NCBI GenBank assembly: GCA_036960565.1
Contig: JBALXQ010000027.1
Location: 17,243 to 81,242 of the forward strand
DNA length: 64,000 nt
Direction of reading: 5' to 3'
Origin: Bermanella sp036960565
Lineage (GTDB): Bacteria; Pseudomonadota; Gammaproteobacteria; Pseudomonadales; Oceanobacteraceae
Below the pieces are notes generated by a model. It ran no database searches and had not been told where the DNA came from. It saw only the letters and a list, made by a program, of their open reading frames with translations. Positions 45,801 through 53,951 of this stretch are shown piece after piece; the stretch's first letter is position 1; each line of letters starts with the position of its first letter. Both the position numbers and the translations under genes were made by a program.

Positions 45801-45925
45801 ATAGTCACTGTGGGGTCTTCTTGTGCGGGCAGAGTAAAATATGCGACAACACCATTAAGCAGTAATAATGCTAACAGCATGAAAACAGATTTTCGGTAGC
45901 GAAACGCAACTCGTGTAAGATTCAT
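42866..45925 (-). CDS. RND efflux pump inner-membrane subunit
   Basis: About 1019 residues from the ATG at 45925; an upstream GTG is 9 bases earlier. Twelve-helix RND protein: first helix followed by LPAQEDPTVTIREATV and YPGMSPSRVEQLIT, two large periplasmic loops, and TM4 with GLLVDNGIVIAEDFKR. AcrB has two Asp residues here (VDD); the second is Asn in this protein. IINNAIVLIDRVD is in the second half. The gene directly follows the adaptor (12 bases). HAE1-type drug export is likely. No outer-membrane channel gene is present. Confidence 0.93.
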   Translation of the reverse strand: MNLTRVAFRYRKSVFMLLALLLLNGVVAYFTLPAQEDPTVTIREATVSTSYPGMSPSRVEQLITRTLEKEIRKVPEVKKITSTSQTGQSIIHVEVYDRYFNLDNIWQDVRNKVNQAQANLPEGTQTPYVNDSFGDVSVITLALTAQGFGLNQMNDIAKHISDTLYSVAGTKKIEIVGVQDERIYLEAASAKLSQLGISQNFLINELRNQNIISPGGQIDTGARNLVIEPTGNFNNVNDIANTLITIPSTQNTLALKDIVNLRRDYIDPPHQPAYFNGIPALLFSVAMLPDTNVIDYVALIKLKVNDIKSTLPIGYKIDIATDQSVQVKRRIRDTSNNVFQTLIIVLLVVILFLGIRTGLIVGSIVPFVMLATLAIMKMTGMVLEQLAMSTLIIALGLLVDNGIVIAEDFKRRLEKGTERFEAMCQGGKELAMPLLSSSATTILFFLPLMLAENVAGEFTRSVSLVILITLLTSWVMALCITPVLCYFFIKVDSPAHPTPYNEELKQPAFYSLYEKFLHWILAHKIIFMSAVIVVFIIALGGLRFVEQQFFPDSDRTQIMMYIDLPKGTSAKETNRQMKDVFTWLSNEEYFPEIESFSGYSGFNGPRFVSSLNPEDPADNKGFVIVNVKDEIELNGMVAKLHLGVIENFPNVSGRIKRMFVGPSDSSVIKIQVKGPDKDIIYAKAKEIMDVLHSVPNTKNIRTDWENRTVKILVKIDQHRARRVGITSNDIANALQGFFSGAQATQFREDDNIIPVVFQANSHERFNLDRLRTVTIYSNSTGLSIPLMQVAEFIPVNHYSKIIREDMFRTVSVLATSTSMSAQDLQLKVDTRIQKLAENLPVNHVIEYDGVITQSKDAEKAMSTNMPMVICIVIVLLIIQFNSYRRALIIILTIPLSMIGTVMGLLIMDAPFGFMVTLGIYSLAGIIINNAIVLIDRVDIERRAGVTDYQAIINACITRLRPIAMTTITTIMGLLPLMLDATSVFYGMANVLAFGLGIGTLLTLGVVPVLYASFFNVKVA

Positions 45926-45936
45926 ATTAAGCACCG

Positions 45937-47040
45937 TTAGTTAAAGCGTTTAACTTGTTTATTTAACAAGCTTACGGTTTGGCCATCACGCAGAAATGAT
46001 ATGCCGGCACTAGCAATTACTTGACCACTTTTTAATCCGCTTGAAACGAGTACCTGATTATCAATAATATTTTCAATATTGACGGTTTGTTTTCTTACTG
46101 TTTTGGTGCTGGTGTCATAGATAAATACATAGGCGCTTTGCCCAGCTCCAGCCCCCAATGCGCCGATGGGTAATCGGTAGACATCCCCTTGATGACCCGT
46201 TATTCCTATGCCTTTAAAAGTGAAATCTATTTCGGCGGTCATACCCGCTCTTAAATGAGCTAACTTTGAATTGATGGCGACAGTGACAGGAAAAGCATTG
46301 GCTGTTTGCGCTCGAGTGCTTATTTCACTAATGGTGCCGTTAGCCTTAATGTTAGGGAATACAGGGAATCGAATAGCGACTTTTTCGCCATTTGATAGAT
46401 TGTGAATGAGCGTTTCAGGAACCAGTATTTGAATTTCTAAGCCGTTCACTCCTTCAATCTCGAAAATGGTTCTGCCAGGTGTTACTTGCATAGAAGGCTC
46501 TGCAAGACGCTGGGTAATTTTTCCATCATAAGGCGCGTATAAGCGAGTATCCTGCAGATCTTTGCTGCTAATTTCTAACTGTGACTTGGCCAAATTAACT
46601 GAGCTGTTTGCTGTCTCGTAGGCCGATTTAGCGCTATCAAAACCCGAGTCAGAAATAAGGCCTTTTTGCGAGAGTTCGGTATAACGTATGAATTCGTTAT
46701 TGGCCTCAACTAAGGCTGACTTCGCCTTTTGCAAATTAGCTTGTGAAGATTGCTGGTTCATTTTGTAAACACGTTGATCAAGAACAGCCAGCGAATCCCC
46801 TTCTTTTACTATATCCCCTAGTTTGACAAGTACCTCTTGGACTTTACCGCCCACTTGAAAGCTAAGGCTGGTGGAATCGACTGGCTGTACCGTGCCGGAC
46901 AATCGCCTAAGTTGGTCGAAACTGCTGGTTTCTACCTGAATCCAGTCTATAGGACGAATTACTTCGCTTTTGTTAAGTGGGGGCTCTTTGCAAGCACAGA
47001 GAAGTATTCCCATAGACATGATGGCGATTAGAGTACGCAT
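45937..47040 (-). CDS. RND efflux periplasmic adaptor, lipoprotein
   Basis: 367 residues. Lipobox LLCACK gives a lipidated Cys at about residue 17. Biotinyl-lipoyl-like half (LGDIVKEGDSLAVLDQRVY), a coiled-coil hairpin rich in Ala/Gln/Asn (about 85-150), then LYAPYDGKI and the beta-barrel and membrane-proximal domains ending with LRDGQTVSLL. It links the pump to an outer-membrane channel. First gene of the four-gene efflux operon. Confidence 0.92.
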   Translation of the reverse strand: MRTLIAIMSMGILLCACKEPPLNKSEVIRPIDWIQVETSSFDQLRRLSGTVQPVDSTSLSFQVGGKVQEVLVKLGDIVKEGDSLAVLDQRVYKMNQQSSQANLQKAKSALVEANNEFIRYTELSQKGLISDSGFDSAKSAYETANSSVNLAKSQLEISSKDLQDTRLYAPYDGKITQRLAEPSMQVTPGRTIFEIEGVNGLEIQILVPETLIHNLSNGEKVAIRFPVFPNIKANGTISEISTRAQTANAFPVTVAINSKLAHLRAGMTAEIDFTFKGIGITGHQGDVYRLPIGALGAGAGQSAYVFIYDTSTKTVRKQTVNIENIIDNQVLVSSGLKSGQVIASAGISFLRDGQTVSLLNKQVKRFN

Positions 47041-47245
47041 AATAGAAACCTAGTTTATGTGGCGATGTACAAATTTTGCTGCATATCCTCTTCTTAAGGT
47101 GAAGAGCTTTAGAGGCATGTATCGCGATAATTTGAGGCAGTATGGCTGCTATGGGGTTAACACAAGGTTAACGCTCGAATAGGGGCGAGTCATCTTGCTA
47201 ATTTGGCTATTGGAGAAACTAAATCACTAGCGCACTAGATAAGGA

Positions 47246-48268
47246 TTAATTGGCTATGGGTTGGAGTTTTTTGAGCTTGGTTTGTACTTTTTGAGCACGC
47301 AAAAATTTGCTGTGTATATGTAAGTCTTCAGGGGTAAGCGTTAAGGCTAATTGCCATTGCTCTAATGCTTTTATGATTTTTCCTTGGCGGTAGTGGTGAC
47401 TGGCTTTTTGGTCTAGCTCCTTTGCTTGTGCCAGTCTTAGGTCTTTAGCCAGAAGTAATGCTGTTTGCACTGAGTGGCCATGGAAAGGCTCATTCGAGAG
47501 TATGTTTTGTAGGCGAATTAGAAGAGGGAAATCCTGCTCATTAATGGCAGCGTTGAGTTGATTAAGCAAACTGTGTTGGCGGTTGCTTAGTATGCTTTTA
47601 TTTTGTTGGCTTAAACCGTCATTGATGTCTTGTTGCATTTTTCCATGGCCCAGCATCTCGTTAAAAGTAATGGCTGCTTGAAAAGTTCTTTGTGCATTTT
47701 TGTAGTCTTTTATGGATAAAGCTTGAATCGATAGCTGAAGAAGGTTTTGAGCCAGTTGTTGTTTGTGATCTTGTAATTGACTGTCTTTATCAAACCAATC
47801 AAAAGAATTATTGTGAATTCGATTTGATAGGTTTTGTTGTTTAAAGGCTATTTGCAGTAGGTTGGCCTGTGCTAGTGCTTGAGCTGTGTCCAGTAGGCGC
47901 TGCTCTTCGCTTCTCGCTTGCTTAAGTTTGTCCTCCAATTTACTTATTTGAGGCGAAGGGGGTTGTGTGTTTTTAAGTTGATTAATGATGTGACCTATTT
48001 GGCCCCATTCTTTTTGTTTGATAAGTCTGTTCGCAGCAGCAAGTTGTGTTCGCAGGTGTTTGACTGCTTTTCCTTTGATTTCTTTAACGTAAGCCTGGTT
48101 GTAGTTGGGTACGGTTTTAGCCTGCTGTAACGCTTTTTTATAATTGTGCTCCTGAATAAGTTGATCTGTATCTTTATACCAAAAAACGGGTGTCGTACTG
48201 CAGCCGCACAGAAATACAGTGATGAATACTAGTTTAATAGCCGTGTCGGTCAGGAAGTGCTTAGGCAT
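47246..48268 (-). CDS. helical repeat lipoprotein, hypothetical
   Basis: 340 residues. The signal peptide has lipobox LCGCST. The body is all-helical, rich in Gln, Lys and Leu, with TPR-like pairs (DQLIQEHNYKKALQQAKTV, then IKALEQWQLALTLTPEDLHI) and a coiled-coil middle. The N-terminus overlaps the 3' end of the class III cyclase gene by 8 bases, so they are translated as a unit. Possibly a periplasmic partner for the cyclase. No named family recognised. Confidence 0.75.
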   Translation of the reverse strand: MPKHFLTDTAIKLVFITVFLCGCSTTPVFWYKDTDQLIQEHNYKKALQQAKTVPNYNQAYVKEIKGKAVKHLRTQLAAANRLIKQKEWGQIGHIINQLKNTQPPSPQISKLEDKLKQARSEEQRLLDTAQALAQANLLQIAFKQQNLSNRIHNNSFDWFDKDSQLQDHKQQLAQNLLQLSIQALSIKDYKNAQRTFQAAITFNEMLGHGKMQQDINDGLSQQNKSILSNRQHSLLNQLNAAINEQDFPLLIRLQNILSNEPFHGHSVQTALLLAKDLRLAQAKELDQKASHHYRQGKIIKALEQWQLALTLTPEDLHIHSKFLRAQKVQTKLKKLQPIAN

Positions 48269-49664
48269 ATTCTTGCATTTCCCTTAGTTCAAGTTCTTGT
48301 TGCATGAGGATTCGATTAAATTTTGCGGCGAGGCCAGTGATAGTAAAAGCAGTGATTGGGTCGGACTTGCCCTTTACGATGTAGCTTTGGCCAGTATCAG
48401 AAATCAATAGGCCGTGACATGCAGGATGATCATATATGCTCGAGCTAATTAGCAGGGTATCGGCTGCTGCAAGGTCACATAAACGAGCCGCTAAATTGAC
48501 AGTGTCTCCGCTTATGGTGAATTGCATGCGCTCTTTGCTGCCAATGGTACCAGCTAACATTTCTCCGCAGTGTAAACCCAAGCGGAATTCAAGAGTGGGT
48601 AGCCCAGCCTGCTGCCTATGATTATTCATATCTTTAGTAAGACGGATAAAAACCTGTGCTGCGCAAATTGCATGAATGGGGTGTTTGGGGTCGTCTACAT
48701 GAACGCCAAACGTTAACATGGCACCATCGCCAATGTAATTATCAACACTGCCCCAGTAAAGTTTACTTATTTGATGCAAGAGTGAGTAATATTGGTTGAG
48801 AATATCCGCAATGATTTGAGGGCTTTCGCTCTCACTCAATTGGGTAAAGCCAACGATATCTACAAATAATACAGAACCATTTACCGTTTTTAATGGTCTT
48901 TTATGCTGGTCTAAATCAGACAGGATATCCTTAGCGATGTCTTTTGAAATATATGAATTAAATTTGTATTCAATTGATTTTTTATCCCGTAGACCTTGCA
49001 GCATATTGTTGAAACTACTGATTAAATCGCCAACTTCATCATTTCCAACTTTTGGCAAAATAGGGTTTAAATTACCGTTGGCGACTACCTGGGTAATGAC
49101 TTGTAACTCTTTGAGAGGGTTAGTGAGTTTTCTTGCGATTAAAATAGTAAAGATAAATGCAAGTAAACCCACCACAGCACACACCATCCCTAAAATCTTT
49201 TGACTGTTAATAAGTGAATTGCGAATGGCGCTATTATCAATATTAAGATGAATGTATCCAGCTTTCACCTTGTGAAAAATGATGTCCGACGTATAGGCAA
49301 GGGTAAATTTGTTGTGGGTATCCCTGCTTGCCTTTGCCACAATATCTTGGTTTTCATCATAAACGCTGATGCTGTGTATATTCACGCTGGTGCGCACTAG
49401 GTTATCTAGCATGGATGACAGGGTGAATGTGTCATCCGCCATTAGCAATTCAGCCGAACTGTTGGCGGCTTGTTGGGTAATGGTATGGGCAAAGGTATCG
49501 GTTTGTTTTTGTAAAAGTTCGTCAAGGTTGAACTGTAAAAAAAACCACACAGATCCCGTTGCCACTACCATTACGGTTGCCATGGTGGATAGCATTTGCC
49601 AAAACAAAGGAAATCGCAGTGTTTGTAAAAGGCGTTTGATTTTAAGGTGTTGATTGATCTTCAT
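48261..49664 (-). CDS. membrane class III adenylate/guanylate cyclase
   Basis: 467 residues. Helix at about 22-44, a periplasmic sensor of about 110 residues, a second helix (about 157-177), HAMP with a KLTNPLKELQVI start, then a class III cyclase domain (about 255-430). The metal Asp residues lie in VLFVDIVGFTQLSE and YIGDGAMLTFG, and SGDTVNLAARLCD is conserved too. It makes cAMP or cGMP on an external signal. Base specificity cannot be read safely by eye. It leads an operon with the lipoprotein at 47246-48268. Confidence 0.92.
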   Translation of the reverse strand: MKINQHLKIKRLLQTLRFPLFWQMLSTMATVMVVATGSVWFFLQFNLDELLQKQTDTFAHTITQQAANSSAELLMADDTFTLSSMLDNLVRTSVNIHSISVYDENQDIVAKASRDTHNKFTLAYTSDIIFHKVKAGYIHLNIDNSAIRNSLINSQKILGMVCAVVGLLAFIFTILIARKLTNPLKELQVITQVVANGNLNPILPKVGNDEVGDLISSFNNMLQGLRDKKSIEYKFNSYISKDIAKDILSDLDQHKRPLKTVNGSVLFVDIVGFTQLSESESPQIIADILNQYYSLLHQISKLYWGSVDNYIGDGAMLTFGVHVDDPKHPIHAICAAQVFIRLTKDMNNHRQQAGLPTLEFRLGLHCGEMLAGTIGSKERMQFTISGDTVNLAARLCDLAAADTLLISSSIYDHPACHGLLISDTGQSYIVKGKSDPITAFTITGLAAKFNRILMQQELELREMQEYA

Positions 49665-49756
49665 TGTTCAGGCGGAGGTTTCCGATGTGCAGGTTTTGTT
49701 ATTCAATAGATAATTTAGCAGGGCGTCTGTGACGTCTTACTCAATAAATTGAGTCA

Positions 49757-50071
49757 TTAGTCCCAGTCGTCTCCATAGTTATGTAGCAGTTCCTGTCCTT
49801 GTAAAATGTCACTTAGGGCAACCACCGTGAAATCATCGTAATAGGCAACATTAGGCTGTTTACTGTGGTTGATATATTTTAAGTCGTTTTCAACTTTAAA
49901 TTTGTCCTGGCCATCATTCATCCATAAAACATGTAATCCGTCTTTTTTAACGGATTTCCCTACTAAAGTGCCGATGATGGCGTCTTTTTGAATGTTGTTA
50001 GTGGCAAATAAGCCTTTGCCATGAAGGTCACTGTCTTTAACTTGTGTGATATTAGTTAATTCTGTGTTCAT
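49757..50071 (-). CDS. small SET-domain protein
   Basis: 104 residues, almost only a SET fold: DSDLHGKGLFATNNIQKDA at the start, YINHSKQPNVAYYDD (the N-H-S and P-N pair of the cofactor site) and ELLHNYGDDW at the end. SET proteins are lysine methyltransferases, common in eukaryotes and present in scattered bacteria. It lacks a post-SET segment. Start codon overlaps the TetR stop by 4 bases (ATGA), so it is part of the AraC-TetR-SET unit. The target is unknown. Confidence 0.85.
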   Translation of the reverse strand: MNTELTNITQVKDSDLHGKGLFATNNIQKDAIIGTLVGKSVKKDGLHVLWMNDGQDKFKVENDLKYINHSKQPNVAYYDDFTVVALSDILQGQELLHNYGDDWD

Positions 50072-50691
50072 TCATTGTTCCTGTTATGGGCTTGAATACC
50101 CAATAGTGCATTCATGCCCAGTAGTACAAAGCGCATCATATCTTGAATGGGAGGATTTGGCGCGAAATACGCTAAGGCAACAGGATGTGCTTGGCCGTAT
50201 AAGATACGAGCAAGATCTCGAGCGCTTAATTCTGATTTCATTTGTCCTATATTTAACCCAGCCTGAATAGTTGGCTCAATGATATCCAGTACCTTGTCTT
50301 GAAACTCCATATATCTAGGCCAGCTATCGTCCCGTACTGAGGCGCTCCACTCAAGCCATATAATAGTCATGTTAGGCTTTTGTTTAGCTAACCTTAAAAA
50401 GCTAAATGAATGGTTTTGAAGGGTTGAAACCGGATCAAAAAGGGCGTCTTTACATTGGTGAAACTGTTTGGCTATGTCTAAAAAAAAGTGTTCAACTTCT
50501 GTTAGCACAGCATCTACTAAATCTTCACGGCTTTTAAAATAATTAAACACTGTGGGCACCGAAACCCCTGTGGCTTCGGCTATGTCAGCATGTGCTGCGC
50601 GGCCAATGCCACGTTTAGCAAACACCGTTACGCCAGCATCTAATAATTGCTGTTTTCGTTGCTCGGGGTCTAGGCGAGTGCGAGCAGGCAT
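50068..50691 (-). CDS. TetR-family transcriptional regulator
   Basis: 207 residues from the ATG at 50691 (MPARTRLDPEQRK), 14 bases after the AraC-gene stop. The HTH is visible in FAKRGIGRAAHADIAEATGV then SVPTVFNYFKSREDLVD. The C-terminal helical domain binds an unknown ligand. A longer reading would run into the AraC gene. It sits between AraC and SET genes, overlapping the latter by 4 bases. Confidence 0.9.
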   Translation of the reverse strand: MPARTRLDPEQRKQQLLDAGVTVFAKRGIGRAAHADIAEATGVSVPTVFNYFKSREDLVDAVLTEVEHFFLDIAKQFHQCKDALFDPVSTLQNHSFSFLRLAKQKPNMTIIWLEWSASVRDDSWPRYMEFQDKVLDIIEPTIQAGLNIGQMKSELSARDLARILYGQAHPVALAYFAPNPPIQDMMRFVLLGMNALLGIQAHNRNNE

Positions 50692-50705
50692 AGGCTTATT
50701 TAGAT

Positions 50706-51716
50706 TTATTTCTCTTCCCCTTGGCGGTAGGCGCCTGGAGTCATGCCGGTCCACTTTTTGAAAGCGCGATGAAAAGTACTGGGCTCTGAGAATCCTAATT
50801 TTTCAGCCACGGCCTGAATGCTTAGGTCACCCTGCTCAAGATAAAATAGCGCAGTATCACGGCGCATTTGATCTTTGAGCTCTTGATAGGTTAAACCTTC
50901 TTCTTTTAGTCGTCGTCGTAACGTTTGTGGGCTAGTAAAAAGTGCGCTTGCAACAGTATCAAAGTTTGGCATATCAAGGGACAAATCATCACCGATAATC
51001 GCTCGAATTTGAGCCACTAGGCTATTGCCTTCATCGGGCTTAGCCAGTAAATCTGCCGGACTGTATTTTAAGAAATTGCGTAAAGTGGTTTCATTTTGAA
51101 CAATTTTTTCAGATAAAAATTTAACCGGGAAGCGCAAACCTGTGTATTCACCATCAAAATGAAAGTCGCAACTAAACAGGCGCTTGTACTCAAGGTGGGA
51201 TTCAGGAGCCGGGTAGCGAAAGCTGGCTTCTAATAAATGAATACGGCGGCCAATTAGCCAGCTACCAAAGCGATGCCAAATGACCAAGATGCTTTCGATT
51301 AAGAATCGATCAGGGTCGTTAAGGTTGGATTCATCAATCATTATCGTAGCAGTGTGTTCATCAACAACAAGTTTAATCTCAGCTAGGTCCAAAAATAGAG
51401 CATAGAAACGAAATGCGCGGCGCAGTGCTTTCTCAAGATTTGGGCAGTGAATGACGGCATGGCACATCATGGCGAAAGAGCCTATGGGGCTAGTTTGCTT
51501 TCCCAAACCAGCGTATTCGTCTTGTAAGTCAAACCATATATTCTGTACAAGCTGAGTGTATTGCCTAGCAGTTACTCGGGACAATGGCTCGTATAATACT
51601 TCTTCTAGAATACCAGAGCGCATGAGCAGGTCAGGCAAATCCATTCCTTGTTCTTTTGGTCCACGCAGGGCCGCCATTACATAATGGTAAGGAATTGAAA
51701 ATTCTAAGATATCCAT
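50706..51716 (-). CDS. AraC-family regulator with arabinose-binding-type N-terminal domain
   Basis: 336 residues from the ATG at 51716 (MDILEFSIPYHYV); a longer start lacks support. The N-terminal 200 residues match the AraC_binding-type domain (PF12625-like) and the C-terminal HTH contains FTSPQTLRRRLKEEGLTYQ and KLGFSEPSTFHRAFKKWTGMTP. It is the first gene of a set with TetR and SET genes. A related regulator lies at 53952-54956. Confidence 0.9.
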   Translation of the reverse strand: MDILEFSIPYHYVMAALRGPKEQGMDLPDLLMRSGILEEVLYEPLSRVTARQYTQLVQNIWFDLQDEYAGLGKQTSPIGSFAMMCHAVIHCPNLEKALRRAFRFYALFLDLAEIKLVVDEHTATIMIDESNLNDPDRFLIESILVIWHRFGSWLIGRRIHLLEASFRYPAPESHLEYKRLFSCDFHFDGEYTGLRFPVKFLSEKIVQNETTLRNFLKYSPADLLAKPDEGNSLVAQIRAIIGDDLSLDMPNFDTVASALFTSPQTLRRRLKEEGLTYQELKDQMRRDTALFYLEQGDLSIQAVAEKLGFSEPSTFHRAFKKWTGMTPGAYRQGEEK

Positions 51717-52090
51717 GTGTCTATTTAACCTACTTACTGGGCAATAGTAATGTGCCTTATAGCCTTGAAGCATACACAAACTGGGGCTTTTCTGCAGCTG
51801 GTATCGCATTCGGACATAAGTAAATCCATTATGAATAAGGAGATTTGGAGTAGTTTAGCTGCGTAGGAAAAAGTGAGGCTAATGACAGGCTGCAGTTTAG
51901 GTGCGCATGTTTTCCATTGCGGTTTTTTTGATTATACCGTTATCTATATGCGAGGTTTGAGAAAGATAAGGTTAATACGAGAACGAGGCGTCTTGCTGGT
52001 TGTTTATCCTAGTTAATTCGAGCCAATGGGTGATTGCTAAGGCTTGCCTGCGGTGAGAGTCTTTATCTTTAACAAAAGGTTCAGATATTA
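51717..52090. other. intergenic region, 0.37 kb
   Basis: Divergent gap between the AraC gene and the MBL hydrolase. It must carry both promoters. No gene, repeat or structured RNA was recognised in it. Confidence 0.4.
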
Positions 52091-52897
52091 ATGCCGGTTC
52101 GCCAACTCTATCAGCATCAGGATGTACAAGGCCTTAAAGTAGGGCGTTTCAATAAAGGGATTAATACTCAGTTTATTGTTTATCGCCTAGGGGATACTGT
52201 CATTGATGCTGGTCCTAGCAATCAGTGGCGCCATGTTTCGGCTTACTTGAATAAAGCACCCGTTAAGCAATTGCTGCTCACTCATCACCATGAAGATCAC
52301 AGTGGCAATGCGCATCGTATTGCAAAGCAGTTTTCCCTTACCCCTAAGGCACCCAGGTTGGCCCAGAATAAACTGGCTAACGGATACGCAACGCCCTTAT
52401 TGCAAAAGGTGGTGTGGGGCAGTCCGCAACCGGTACAAACTCAAGTGCTTGCGGACATAGAATATCTGTCCGATGGACGAGAAATTATACCGGTTCATAC
52501 CCCGGGCCATGCCAAGGATTTAACCTGCTTTCATATGCCTGAGCAGGGTTATTTTTTTAGTGGTGATCTGTATATTGCCAAAAGCATCAAAATGTTGCGC
52601 AAAGATGAAAATCTAAAGGAGCTTATTCAAAGTTTAAAACGTGTTCAGACTTTGGATTTTGATACAGTTTTTTGTCCTCATGGCGGTGTCATAAAAGATG
52701 GTAAACAAGCCTTGATGTTAAAACTGAATAATATTTTGCAGTTGTGTTCAGAAGTTAAAGAGCTGGCCTCGAAGGGGTGGTCGTTTAATCAAATTTGCGA
52801 ATACCTATTAGGCCCCGAAGATATGATTGCTAAATTAACCAAGGGCAATTTTTCAAAAACAAATTTGATTAAAGAGTGTGCGCTACAAAATTTGTAA
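52091..52897 (+). CDS. MBL-fold metallo-hydrolase
   Basis: 268 residues. The zinc site HHEDHSG is in LLTHHHEDHSGNAHR, followed by HTPGHAKDLTCF and FSGDLYIA, with the final His in CPHGGVI. No signal peptide. The glyoxalase-II-like group includes thioesterases, lactonases and other hydrolases; the substrate is unknown. It is convergent with the exported methyltransferase. Confidence 0.93.
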   Translation: MPVRQLYQHQDVQGLKVGRFNKGINTQFIVYRLGDTVIDAGPSNQWRHVSAYLNKAPVKQLLLTHHHEDHSGNAHRIAKQFSLTPKAPRLAQNKLANGYATPLLQKVVWGSPQPVQTQVLADIEYLSDGREIIPVHTPGHAKDLTCFHMPEQGYFFSGDLYIAKSIKMLRKDENLKELIQSLKRVQTLDFDTVFCPHGGVIKDGKQALMLKLNNILQLCSEVKELASKGWSFNQICEYLLGPEDMIAKLTKGNFSKTNLIKECALQNL

Positions 52898-52942
52898 TTT
52901 TAAGCGCCCATATTGATTTTTTGACCTTTGTTATGGCGGAGG

Positions 52943-53722
52943 TTAAATTACCTGGGGCTTTAAAAACTTAAGGGTCATTCGGTCACTTTCACCAATGCCC
53001 TTAGCGCGTTGGATGTTCTCATCGCCTTTCACGCGCAAGGTTGGCGGTAGTGTCCATACTCCGTTTATGTGTGTTTTATTATCTTTCTTATTGGCATTAA
53101 TTTCCGACTGCCCCACTAAAATGAAACCGGCTTTTTTCGCCAGTTTCATAACATACCAGCTGCCCACATAACCGCTATCTACCATTTGTTGCAAATTAAA
53201 GCTGTCGGGAGCTCTGTGTTCAACCACACCCAGCATTCCGCCAGGTTTTAAGGCTCTAAAAAATGCATTGAACGCCACTTGCTCGCTGTCATTTCTCATC
53301 CAGTTATGAACATTGCGAAAGGTGAGTACTCTGTCTACTGAATTGACAGGAGCAATGTTTAATTGGGAGGGTGGTTCGAAGTCGGTTACCGTCACCGAGC
53401 CATAACTGTCTGGGTTGTTTGTTATCTTTTGCTCGAAGGCTATTCGAGATTTTCGGAAAAAAGCCACCTTAGAATCGTTTGGAAAATGAGCTGCATACAG
53501 TTGTCCATTATTTTTTAGACGCGGTGCCAGTATTTCGCTATACCAGCCGCCACCGGGCCAGATTTCCACTACGCTGTGATTGGCTTTGATTTCAAAAAAA
53601 TCCAGTGTTTTCTGTGGGTGTCGATATTGGTCCCTTAACTGGCTTTCTTCACTTCTGTGATCTTCGGCCATAACAAGTAGGGCGGTTAGGCAAAGTATTG
53701 CGGTGAGGACTAGTTGTTTCAT
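52943..53722 (-). CDS. exported class I SAM-dependent methyltransferase (COG4798-like)
   Basis: 259 residues from the ATG at 53722; a TTG five codons earlier is possible. A signal peptide ends near LVMAEDH, unusual for a methyltransferase. The fold is shown by SVVEIWPGGGWYSEILAPRL (SAM-binding Gly loop), then VDRVLTFRNVHNW and ALKPGGMLGVVEHR. Proteins of this group are annotated as predicted methyltransferases. Periplasmic SAM supply is not known, so function is uncertain. Confidence 0.85.
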   Translation of the reverse strand: MKQLVLTAILCLTALLVMAEDHRSEESQLRDQYRHPQKTLDFFEIKANHSVVEIWPGGGWYSEILAPRLKNNGQLYAAHFPNDSKVAFFRKSRIAFEQKITNNPDSYGSVTVTDFEPPSQLNIAPVNSVDRVLTFRNVHNWMRNDSEQVAFNAFFRALKPGGMLGVVEHRAPDSFNLQQMVDSGYVGSWYVMKLAKKAGFILVGQSEINANKKDNKTHINGVWTLPPTLRVKGDENIQRAKGIGESDRMTLKFLKPQVI

Positions 53723-53951
53723 TATTCGGTTCCGCAATTACAATTGAATTTAAGTATAGGGTAACTTAAGTAATAACGGATGGCTGCTTTAAGTCGGGGG
53801 CTTTCTGAGCCTTATAATTGGGTTTGCCCGTCTATAAAGGGCTGTTTTTTGGTTAAGATGGCCTAAGTTGATTTTTCAGACTATTAGCGCCCCTCTATTT
53901 CTGGTACTTTCTTAAAAAAATAATAAACATTCTCCCGTATAGGTTGTTTTA

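Noticed and set aside
49741..49760. ACTCAATAAATTGAGT inverted repeat at the end of the SET gene
   Set aside because: Seven-base arms with a two-base spacer are too weak to act as a terminator and may be chance in AT-rich DNA.
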